Shown here: positions 41,700 to 49,115 of the stretch, piece by piece
Layout: the number at the start of each line of letters is the position of its first letter
How positions within the stretch are numbered: position 1 is the first letter of the stretch
Source of the DNA: UMGS1279 sp045536815
GTDB taxonomy: Bacteria > Bacillota > Clostridia > Oscillospirales > Acutalibacteraceae
Length of the DNA: 64,000 bases
Direction of reading: 5' to 3'
Assembly: GCA_045536815.1 (NCBI GenBank)
Contig: JAZSOH010000025.1
Coordinates: 1 to 64,000, forward strand
Notes under the pieces: model-generated
The model's input: only the letters and a program-made list of their open reading frames with translations
Database searches by the model: none
Told to the model about the DNA's origin: nothing
Position numbers and translations under genes: made by a program

Positions 41700-41853
41700 G
41701 AATTTAGCTATCGCGTAGCGATAATTTAGCTGACCTTTAGGTCTATTTAGCTATCGCGTAGCGATAATTTCGCTGCCCGTCAGGGCAATTTAGTTGTAAA
41801 TATTTTTTACAAAAAATTTTTTTCAAAATTTTGTAAAAAATATTTACTTTACC
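41700..41853 (+). repeat. Hairpin array C3, right-hand orientation
   Basis: Linkers ATTTAGCT join TATCGC/GCGATA (twice, the same hairpin), GACC/GGTC and GCCC/GGGC. A perfect 17-bp palindrome arm pair follows (GTAAATATTTTTTACAA at 41796-41812, its complement at 41831-41847). The tail TTTACTTTACCTATTG matches that of C1. Confidence 0.9.
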
Positions 41854-41855
41854 TA

Positions 41856-41884
41856 TTGACTTTTTCTTAACGAAGTAGTAGAAT
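41856..41884 (+). promoter_or_regulatory. Promoter of the large surface protein gene
   Basis: TTGACT at 41856-41861, starting at the end of array C3, is 17 bases from TAGAAT at 41879-41884. Confidence 0.65.
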
Positions 41885-41966
41885 ATAGTAAAATAAATAG
41901 AATGTGTGTATTATTGTTTGGCTTAATTTTATTTATTATTAAAATTTTTTAGTTGGAGGAATATCA

Positions 41967-44216
41967 ATGAAAAAAATTCTAACAATTTTGCTCACAGTAA
42001 TCCTCGTTGTTTCGGGTTGCTGGGGCGCGCTTACCGCAAGTGCGGCAGGCACAACTGCTTTTGAAACAAGAGCAAATTGGAAGTCCGTAAATGGTGGCGG
42101 TACAATTATTGATACTGCTACTCATAATGATGGACACTTAGGCAACAACTGGGACGATAAATATACGTACGGCGATGGCGGAACTTCTATGGTTCTTCCC
42201 TTTACAAATGTTCACCGTGCAGTATTCATTAAGCTCGAAGGCTTAACTTCCGGTACTAAGTACGAGCTTAGCTTTAAGTACTACATCCCCTCTACCGTTG
42301 CTAGCTACGACGGTGCAGGCCAGGCTATTCTTCACGCTGCTGTTTATAATGAGGGTACAGTTCATTCTAATGGTCGTTTAACCATTAACTCTAAGGCTAG
42401 TGAAAATGCTGTTAGCTTCACCTCTACAACTGGTGAAGATGCAAACGGTGCTCCTATTTGGCAGTATGGTAAGGTTACCTTTACTCAAGGTGCTACAAAC
42501 CTCTACTTCGCAATTAGCCAGGTTACAACTTCTGATAATGCTATGTATCTTGACGATATCAAGGTAACTGAGGCTAACGCAGCAGCTCTTGCTCAGCCTA
42601 ATTCTACTGCTTCTCCTATGGATAAAGATTATAGCGTTAACGCTAGTTGGGCATCATATCATCCTAATCAGGCAAACCAAGCAGCTTATCCTAAAGTATT
42701 AAACGGCACAAGTGGTTGTACTTGGAAGGGTTCTGATGATGCATCTGTTTATCCTGACGGAAATGCAGTTAAATTTGCTTATCCTGATGTTACACTCTTT
42801 ACTCAGGCAACAAAAATCATCAATCTTACTGTTGGTAAAACCTATACTATTAGTTACAAATATATGATTCCTGCTGGTGTAAATTATGGTGGTACTGGCT
42901 ATATTTTCAGAAGAGGTCTTTATCCTGTAAACCAAGGCTATGCTTCAACTTCTACCTATTATCCAAATGATACAGGCGCTTATGTTGCAGGTAAAAATAT
43001 CACAGCCAACACTAACGGTGAATGGCTTACCGAGACAATGACCTTCACAGCTACTGCAACTGAAGCAATGCTTGGTCTTTCATTCCGTTCAGCAGCTGCT
43101 ACTGACGTATATTATATCGCTGATGTTCAGGTTGCTGAACACGGTGCATATAGTGCAGATATGCTCTTCACAAAATATGCTAAATCTACAACCGTTGATG
43201 GTTCTTCTGAACTTCGTGGTGCTTGGCCTTCATCAACAGTTTATCCCGGCGGTCAGGGCAACACATCTTCATACTCTTTCCTCATTTCCGGTGCTGGTAC
43301 ACAGTTCGGTGCTTCTGCTATGAGGCTCAACGGCCTTGCTGCTGGTATGAAGTATAGAGTTAGCTTTAAATATTATATCGGTGATGGCAACGCACCTTCT
43401 GCTGGTGTTCCTTACATTCTTAGCGCAAACGTAGTTAAGAGTGGCGCAGTTTTAAGTGCTCTTGGTTTACCTACAAATAATATTATTTCAACCTCTGCAG
43501 CCAACCTTTTGACAACAGGCGGTACTGATGATGCTGCTGTTTGGAAATCTGCACATGTTGACTTTACTGCTGCTGAAGGCGACAACTTCTTTATCGTTTC
43601 TCAGCGTGTTGGTACTGAAGGCGCAGGCAGAATGATTGACGAAATCGAGGTTACTCCTCTTGCAGTTGAAACCTTTACAGAAAGCAAAGCTGCTGTAAGA
43701 CTTTACCTCAACCAAGACGAGAAAATTGAAGAGAATAAAAAGCCCGGTCTTCGTATCTACAATAAGTTAGACGCTACTTGGGCATCCGCTCTTGACCTTG
43801 TTGAATTTGGTTCAGTTGCTATCAAAGCTTCTAACCTCACAACAAGTCAGCTTTCACTTAACACAGCTGGTGCTATTTCTGGTGTTTCTTACAAAACAAT
43901 CGGCGGTAACACATCACTTATCTGGGCAAAAGATTCTGCTTCTACTACCTTTACTGCATACTTAAGCGGTATCTCTGCTAAGAACTATGGTCAAGACTAT
44001 GTAGTTCGCGCATACGCTAAAGATATTAATGGTAACGTTTACTACGGTGACCAGATTAGCATTTGTATCTACGACGTAGTTAAAACTATCTTCGATACTA
44101 CTTCTACTTGGAACGATGACTGTACAATCGCTCAAGACTTTATCGATGCAGGTAATGCAGCAGCTGAGCTTGACGATTCAGTAGTTACCTATGATGAGTG
44201 GAAAGCAGCACAATAA
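41967..44216 (+). CDS. Large secreted surface protein with three CBM-like beta-sandwich repeats
   Basis: The 749-residue protein has a signal peptide that could be cut at a lipobox-like VSGC (residue 18) or after TASAA. Three similar domains (about 30-205, 215-395, 400-575) each hold a pattern like LTSGTKYELSFKYYIP...VTFTQGATNLYFAISQV...YLDDIKV, typical of jelly-roll carbohydrate-binding or adhesion modules. A C-terminal region (about 580-749) has no recognised family. Clean, T/C-ending codon use suggests high expression. No sortase motif is seen. The ATG follows TTGGAGGAAT. It is followed by a 37-aa peptide gene on the same transcript. Confidence 0.8.
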   Translation: MKKILTILLTVILVVSGCWGALTASAAGTTAFETRANWKSVNGGGTIIDTATHNDGHLGNNWDDKYTYGDGGTSMVLPFTNVHRAVFIKLEGLTSGTKYELSFKYYIPSTVASYDGAGQAILHAAVYNEGTVHSNGRLTINSKASENAVSFTSTTGEDANGAPIWQYGKVTFTQGATNLYFAISQVTTSDNAMYLDDIKVTEANAAALAQPNSTASPMDKDYSVNASWASYHPNQANQAAYPKVLNGTSGCTWKGSDDASVYPDGNAVKFAYPDVTLFTQATKIINLTVGKTYTISYKYMIPAGVNYGGTGYIFRRGLYPVNQGYASTSTYYPNDTGAYVAGKNITANTNGEWLTETMTFTATATEAMLGLSFRSAAATDVYYIADVQVAEHGAYSADMLFTKYAKSTTVDGSSELRGAWPSSTVYPGGQGNTSSYSFLISGAGTQFGASAMRLNGLAAGMKYRVSFKYYIGDGNAPSAGVPYILSANVVKSGAVLSALGLPTNNIISTSAANLLTTGGTDDAAVWKSAHVDFTAAEGDNFFIVSQRVGTEGAGRMIDEIEVTPLAVETFTESKAAVRLYLNQDEKIEENKKPGLRIYNKLDATWASALDLVEFGSVAIKASNLTTSQLSLNTAGAISGVSYKTIGGNTSLIWAKDSASTTFTAYLSGISAKNYGQDYVVRAYAKDINGNVYYGDQISICIYDVVKTIFDTTSTWNDDCTIAQDFIDAGNAAAELDDSVVTYDEWKAAQ

Positions 44217-44243
44217 TTAACTAATTATAGGAGGGAAATTTCA

Positions 44244-44357
44244 ATGAAAAAATATAATGCACCTGAGTTTGAAATCAAAGAGCCTAAATTAGTTAACATG
44301 ATGCTTGATTTAGGCGAAATCGGTTCCGATACCGAGCTCGACTTTGATGAAGAATAA
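44244..44357 (+). CDS. 37-residue acidic peptide
   Basis: A small gene with an excellent AGGAGGG site nine bases before ATG encodes a peptide that begins MKKYNAPEFEIKEPKLVN and ends in an acidic tail (SDTELDFDEE). It starts 27 bases after the surface protein gene and ends before a strong terminator, so it belongs to that transcript. The MKKYxAPExE opening resembles short peptides common in Clostridia and Bacteroidetes, some of which look like leader or precursor peptides. No modifying enzyme or transporter is nearby, so function is left open. Confidence 0.7.
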   Translation: MKKYNAPEFEIKEPKLVNMMLDLGEIGSDTELDFDEE

Positions 44358-44379
44358 TTAATAAAACTTCGGCTTTGTA

Positions 44380-44418
44380 TTGGGAGCTACTTCGTATAGA
44401 AGAAGCTCCCAATTTTTT
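44380..44418 (+). terminator. Terminator after the peptide gene
   Basis: TTGGGAGCT-CTTC pairs with GAAG-AAGCTCCCAA around GTATA, followed by seven T. It is homologous to the terminator at 39131. Confidence 0.9.
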
Positions 44419-44426
44419 TATTTTAT

Positions 44427-44712
44427 AAATAACACTTTCGGTAGATAAGTATCATAGTTGGTTATATACCTTGAAAAAACACCTATCTCAAAGATAAAAC
44501 CTAGTAGTGTTATTGTGTGAGAGGTCTCACAAAGATATTTTCCTTACGGCAAAGTGATATTGAAATCTGCAGTTTTAGTTTTAATATATTCGCATAAAAA
44601 CTGTCCAAAGGACAATATAACGATGCTTAGTATCATATAACTGCGTAGCAATATAACTCGCCGACAGGCGAATATAACTGAGTCACACTTCATTACGGAG
44701 TGTGACTCTTGG
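44427..44712 (+). repeat. Hairpin array B2, diverged copy of B1
   Basis: It has the same order of hairpins and linkers as B1, with changes such as GATA to GACA in the CGCC/GGCG loop and a different loop in the GAGTCACACT stem. The surrounding sequence, including the terminator to the left and GGCGGGGCC to the right, is also shared, so this is a block duplication. Confidence 0.85.
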
Positions 44713-44749
44713 CGGGGCCGATTTTTTTATTTATATATCAATTCCCAAT

Positions 44750-45175
44750 ATGTCCGTAGGGGACATTCATGTCCCACGCGGTGGGCGACGCCACGCGTAA
44801 CCTAATTGTATGAAATTTAAATTCCGCTTCCCGCGCCCGTAATTTTATCAATGTTATAATTACACCGTAGGGGCTACTTACGAATCGCCCGTAATGTGAA
44901 CCGTCGTAAATTTGTACATATTATATTTGTGTTATAAATTTACGCGTTTCGCATACGAATAAAATTTTAATACACCGCCAAATTCAAACGGGCGAATCGT
45001 GATTCGCCCCTACAACAAACTTATAATCACACCGTAGGGGACATTCACGTCCCACGCGGTGGGCGCCGCCACGCGCAACCTAATTGTATGAAATTTAAAT
45101 TCCGCATCCCGCGCCCGTAATTTTATCAATGTTATAATTACACCGTAGGGGCTACTTACGAATCGCCCGTAACCA
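44750..45175 (+). repeat. Interspersed palindrome-rich repeats, second block
   Basis: The CCGTAGGGGACATTCA module occurs twice (44754-44890 and 45032-45170) on either side of one copy of the GTGAACCG module (44896-45023). At 39.5-39.8 kb each occurs about once, so this block has an extra copy. Confidence 0.8.
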
Positions 45176-45195
45176 ACCTTCAGGTCAATTTAGTT

Positions 45196-45247
45196 GCTTA
45201 AAGCAATAATAATTTTATAATTGTTATTGCTTTAAGCTGTTTTTTTT
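45196..45247 (+). terminator. Hairpin with T-run before thyX
   Basis: GCTTAAAGCAATAA pairs with TTATTGCTTTAAGC (extended by AT pairs) and is followed by eight T. Upstream bases ACCTTCAGGT and CAATTTAGTT look like one remaining unit of a C-type hairpin array. Confidence 0.75.
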
Positions 45248-45255
45248 GATATAAT

Positions 45256-45261
45256 TATAAT
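45256..45261 (+). promoter_or_regulatory. Likely -10 box of thyX
   Basis: TATAAT lies 35 bases before the thyX start; a second TATAAT is at 45250-45255. No convincing -35 was found, since the position falls in the terminator stem. Confidence 0.4.
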
Positions 45262-45295
45262 GTAAATCTATATTATTTTTTTCGAGGTGTTTAAA

Positions 45296-46072
45296 ATGGC
45301 AAAAGTTACTTTACTGGCGTATACACCAAGTCCCGAACATACTATTGCCGCGGCGGCAAAACTTTGTTATTCTTCTTCAGATATCGGCACATTAACCGAA
45401 GGCCTTACCGATGAAAAAGCGGCTTCTTTTGTTGAGATGCTCGCTGAAATCGGTCACGAAAGTCCTATTGAACATGCTTCATTTACCTTTGGTATTGAAG
45501 GTGTTTCAAGGTCGCTTTTGGCACAAATTACAAGACATAGAATAGCGTCATATTCAGTTCAAAGCCAAAGATATGTTAAAGAGAATAATTTTAGCTTTGT
45601 AACTCCGCCTGAGGTTTCGGCCGAGCCTGAGGCATTAAAGGAATTTGAAGCGGCTATGAAGGCGGCTGAAGATTCTTATCATAAGATTGCAGAAATTTTG
45701 TCGGATAAATACGTAAAAGAATATTTGGCAGAGGGTAAAGATGAAAAAACGGCAAAGAGAATGGCCGAAAAACGCGCTATTGAAGATGCCAGATTCGTTT
45801 TACCTAATGCCTGTGAAACAAAAATGGTTATGACAATTAACGCTAGAAGCCTTATGAACTTCTTCCGCCATCGCTGTTGTAATCGCGCACAGTGGGAAAT
45901 TCGTGCCGTAGCCGACCAAATGCTTTCCCTTGTTTTAAAGGTTGCACCCGAGCTTTTCAAAAAAGCGGGTCCACCTTGTGTAAGCGGCGCCTGTCCTGAG
46001 GGCAAAATGTCTTGCGGTTTGGCGAAAGAAATGAAAGAAAAATACTTGAACTTAAGAAACGGTGAAAAGTAA
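45296..46072 (+). CDS. thyX: Flavin-dependent thymidylate synthase
   Basis: ThyX makes dTMP from dUMP using FAD and methylene-tetrahydrofolate. The signature RHRIASYS lies at residues 80-87, and a conserved C-terminal NARSLMNFFRHRCCNRAQWEIR is present. 258 residues from ATG 45296, behind GAGGTG; a GTG three codons earlier overlaps that site. Its stop overlaps the start of tmk by one base, placing dTMP synthesis and phosphorylation together. Confidence 0.96.
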   Translation: MAKVTLLAYTPSPEHTIAAAAKLCYSSSDIGTLTEGLTDEKAASFVEMLAEIGHESPIEHASFTFGIEGVSRSLLAQITRHRIASYSVQSQRYVKENNFSFVTPPEVSAEPEALKEFEAAMKAAEDSYHKIAEILSDKYVKEYLAEGKDEKTAKRMAEKRAIEDARFVLPNACETKMVMTINARSLMNFFRHRCCNRAQWEIRAVADQMLSLVLKVAPELFKKAGPPCVSGACPEGKMSCGLAKEMKEKYLNLRNGEK

Positions 46073-46740
46073 TGGGTAAACTAATTGTTTTAGAGGGGCT
46101 TGATGGTTCCGGCAAGTCAACACAGCTAGAGCTACTCGAAAACGCTCTTAAACTTGAAAAGGTTAATTTTGAGACGGTTTCCTTTCCCGTTTATGATTTA
46201 CCGTCCTGTGCCCCCGTTAAAATGTATCTCGGTGGCGAGTTTGGTACAAAACCTGACGATGTAAATGCTTTTGCCGCATCAATTCTTTATGCGGTTGACC
46301 GCTTTGCAAGTTATAAAAAAACTTGGGGCAAGTTTTACGAGGAAGGTGGCCTTATACTTGCAGGTAGGTATGTTACTTCTAATGCAATTCACCAAACCTC
46401 TAAGCTTCCCGAAAATAAGTGGGAAGACTATTTAAACTGGTTATACGACCTTGAGTATGAGAAGGTACGTATACCAAAGCCCGACCTTGTAATTTATCTT
46501 AACGTTCCAATAAATGCAAGTCAAAAGTTGCTTTCGGGTAGGTATAATGGCGACGAAAATAAAAAAGATATTCACGAAAAGGATACCGATTATTTAAATC
46601 GCTGTCGAATGGCGGCGAGCTTTGTTGCCGAAAAATCCGGTTGGAAAGTAGTAGAATGTTATAAAGACGGCGAAATGCGAACAAGGGAAGATATCGCCGC
46701 CGAAATTTTACAAATTGTTAAAGAGAATATTGGAGAATAA
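46072..46740 (+). CDS. tmk: Thymidylate kinase
   Basis: The Walker A LEGLDGSGKST is near residues 7-17, and AGRYVTSNAIHQ near 98 contains the DRY-like substrate motif. 222 residues. It converts dTMP to dTDP. It overlaps thyX by one base and runs into the DJ-1 gene two bases after its stop. Confidence 0.93.
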   Translation: MGKLIVLEGLDGSGKSTQLELLENALKLEKVNFETVSFPVYDLPSCAPVKMYLGGEFGTKPDDVNAFAASILYAVDRFASYKKTWGKFYEEGGLILAGRYVTSNAIHQTSKLPENKWEDYLNWLYDLEYEKVRIPKPDLVIYLNVPINASQKLLSGRYNGDENKKDIHEKDTDYLNRCRMAASFVAEKSGWKVVECYKDGEMRTREDIAAEILQIVKENIGE

Positions 46741-46741
46741 A

Positions 46742-47293
46742 ATGATATATTTATTTTTAGCAGAAGGCTTTGAGGAAACCGAAGCCTTAGCTACCCTAGA
46801 TATGCTTCGCCGAGCCGAGCTTTCAGTAGCTACGGTTGGCGTTGGAAGAAAGGTTGTTACAGGCTCACACGGGATTCCCGTTGTAGCCGACGTATTAGAC
46901 TGTGAAGTTTTCCCCGAGGAAAACCTTGATGCAGTTATTTTGCCGGGCGGTATGCCGGGCACCTTAAACCTCGAAAAAAGCGAGGTTGTAAATAAGTTTA
47001 TAGATTATGCCGTAAGTAATAATAAGCTTATTGCGGCAATATGTGCCGCACCTTCTATTTTAGGGCATAAAGGCCTTTTAGAAGGAAAGGAAGCTATTTG
47101 TTACGACGGCTTCGAAACACAGCTTTTCGGCGCAAAAATAAGCGATAAGCCGGTTGTAAAAGATGGGCAGTTTATTACCGCCGCAGGCGCGGGTGTAACT
47201 ATATTATTCGGTCTTGAAATTGTTAAACATTTTTGCGGTGAGGCCGAGGCAAATAGAATAAAGGATTCAATAAAATGCACCCACAAGATATAA
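46742..47293 (+). CDS. DJ-1/PfpI-family protein
   Basis: The 183-residue protein has FLAEGFEETEALATLDMLRRA with the conserved Glu, and the nucleophile elbow AAICAAPSILG with Cys near residue 101. DJ-1 relatives act as glyoxalases, deglycases or redox-stress proteins; the exact activity is uncertain. The start at 46742 follows GGAG inside the tmk end. It overlaps the cyclo-ligase gene by 19 bases. Confidence 0.9.
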   Translation: MIYLFLAEGFEETEALATLDMLRRAELSVATVGVGRKVVTGSHGIPVVADVLDCEVFPEENLDAVILPGGMPGTLNLEKSEVVNKFIDYAVSNNKLIAAICAAPSILGHKGLLEGKEAICYDGFETQLFGAKISDKPVVKDGQFITAAGAGVTILFGLEIVKHFCGEAEANRIKDSIKCTHKI

Positions 47294-47901
47294 GAAAATA
47301 TAAAATTGAGCTTAGAGAACAGTGTAGACAAAGACGAAAGCTTTTAGACCCAAGCGAAAAGGCGGAAAAGGATTTAGCGATTTCGGAAAGGGTAAAAAAG
47401 CTTTACCAGTACCGCACCGCAAAGGTAATTATGGTTTACGTTTCTACACCAATTGAAATTGACACATTTAAAATAATTGAAAACGCCTTTAAGGATGGAA
47501 AACAGGTGGCTGTTCCAAGGTGTATACCTGAAACAAGGCAGATGGAGTTTCACTATATAACCTCTATAGACGAACTATCTCCCGGCACTTTCGGTGTGTT
47601 AGAACCGCCTGAATTTTATCCTGTTGTTACTGATTTTGCTTCCTCGCTTATGCTTGTACCGGGCTTTTTGTTTGATTCTTTTGGTTACAGACTAGGCTAT
47701 GGAAAAGGCTATTACGACCGCTATATGTCGCGTTATAACGGCTCTGCGGTAGGGCTTTGCTACTCTCACGAGTTAAAAAGGCATATGTATCACGGCAGAT
47801 TTGATAGGTGTGTTGATACACTAGTTAGTGACCAATGGATAAGGCGTACTAAAAAGCTTAGCGAAAAAAGAAATTTCGGGGGAAACTTTAGTGGAAGATA
47901 A
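47275..47901 (+). CDS. 5-formyltetrahydrofolate cyclo-ligase
   Basis: The 208-residue enzyme has the nucleotide and substrate loop GYRLGYGKGYYDRYM near residue 142 and an N-terminal KIELREQCRQRRKLL helix. It returns 5-formyl-THF to the folate pool, which fits the folate-using thyX upstream. Overlaps with both neighbours show tight coupling. Confidence 0.92.
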   Translation: MHPQDIRKYKIELREQCRQRRKLLDPSEKAEKDLAISERVKKLYQYRTAKVIMVYVSTPIEIDTFKIIENAFKDGKQVAVPRCIPETRQMEFHYITSIDELSPGTFGVLEPPEFYPVVTDFASSLMLVPGFLFDSFGYRLGYGKGYYDRYMSRYNGSAVGLCYSHELKRHMYHGRFDRCVDTLVSDQWIRRTKKLSEKRNFGGNFSGR

Positions 47902-49114
47902 TAAGAAAATACCTGAAAAAACATTAGAAAATGAAAACATTTCGCCTTCAAATACAACCGAGGATTTTAACTATATTTTAGGTGATGAGGGCGGTTTTAG
48001 TATTAGTGATTTAGAAAAAATTGAAAGCGAGTCGCCAGTTTTTAAAGCAGATAGAAAAGATAAGAAAAGAAAGAACAAAAAGGCCAAAAAAGACACCTTT
48101 GGCGCTATAATTTGGGCCTTTGGCATTATTGCAGTTTCGGTTTTTCTTGCGGGCGGACTTATGTTTTTTGCCACCGAGTATTTAGGGCTGGGCTTTGGCG
48201 AACCAAAACAGTGCGTGGTTGACATTCCCGAAGGCTCGGGTACTAAGGTTATTGCCGAAGAGCTCCAAAAATCGGGCGCTATTTCAAGCCCGTTCCTCTT
48301 TAGAGTTTATAGTAAGCTTTCGGGTAACGACGGCACATATCAGTATGGTGTTTATAATTTTTCCAGTGAGCTTGGATATAAGGATATTGTAAGAAAGCTT
48401 AAAACCGAGGGGGCAAAGGCTAAGACCGTTAAGGTTACTATCCCCGAAATGTCGCGTATAGATGAAATTATGCAAATTTTGGAGGATAATGGCGTTTGCA
48501 CAAAGGCCGATTTTAGAAACGCAGTCGTAAATGGCAAATATGAGTTTGATTTTGTCAAGGAAATTCCTGTAGACCAGGTGCATTTTAAATTTGAGGGATA
48601 TCTTTTCCCCGATACTTATGATTTTTATTGTTACGATTCTAAAGAATGTGCCGAGCTTGCAATTTTAAAGATGCTCGAAAATACAAACGAAAAGCTAACC
48701 GAAGAGGTTAGGGCAAAGATAAAAGCTTCGGGTTATACAATTCACGAAGTTCTTACAATGGCATCTATAGTTGAGCTTGAAGCAAGTGCTTCGGTTAATG
48801 AAATGAATAATGTTGCAGCGGTTTTTTATAACCGTCTAACTTGGGATGAGCCCAAAAAACTTGGCTCTTCGCCTACAATGGATTACCCTTATGGTAATGG
48901 CAGATATGATACAAATATTATAGAGGGGCTTCCACCGGGACCGCTTTGTGCTCCGAGCGAAAGTGCAATTTTGGCGGCGGCAAACCCTACACCTAATTTT
49001 TCTGCCACCTATTTTGTAACCGATAGTGAAATGAATTTTTATTATAATAATTCGCTCTCGGCTCATAATCAAACTATTTCAAATTTAAAACAACAAGGAA
49101 AATGGTTAGGATAA
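47891..49114 (+). CDS. mltG: Endolytic murein transglycosylase
   Basis: The 407-residue protein has a charged cytosolic N-terminus (1-70), one membrane segment (about 72-95) and the YceG domain: VDIPEGSGTKVIAEELQKSG, FEGYLFPDTY, and TMASIVELEA with the catalytic Glu, then YNTNIIEGLPPGPLCAPS-type sequence. It cuts nascent peptidoglycan. The GTG start overlaps the cyclo-ligase gene by 11 bases. Confidence 0.94.
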   Translation: MEDNKKIPEKTLENENISPSNTTEDFNYILGDEGGFSISDLEKIESESPVFKADRKDKKRKNKKAKKDTFGAIIWAFGIIAVSVFLAGGLMFFATEYLGLGFGEPKQCVVDIPEGSGTKVIAEELQKSGAISSPFLFRVYSKLSGNDGTYQYGVYNFSSELGYKDIVRKLKTEGAKAKTVKVTIPEMSRIDEIMQILEDNGVCTKADFRNAVVNGKYEFDFVKEIPVDQVHFKFEGYLFPDTYDFYCYDSKECAELAILKMLENTNEKLTEEVRAKIKASGYTIHEVLTMASIVELEASASVNEMNNVAAVFYNRLTWDEPKKLGSSPTMDYPYGNGRYDTNIIEGLPPGPLCAPSESAILAAANPTPNFSATYFVTDSEMNFYYNNSLSAHNQTISNLKQQGKWLG

Positions 49115-49115
49115 T

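Larger units (their letters stand above)
41172..41853 (+). mobile_element. Putative S23-encoding element bounded by inverted hairpin arrays
   Basis: Array C2 (linker GCTAAAT), an intact four-helix-bundle gene and array C3 (linker ATTTAGC, the reverse complement) form a symmetrical unit. Its inner edges are perfect 28-bp inverted repeats (41237-41264 and 41704-41731). Partial forms occur at C1, and similar arrays with other linkers at A, B1 and B2. Mobility is inferred from symmetry and multiple copies. No transposase or target-site duplication was identified. Confidence 0.5.
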
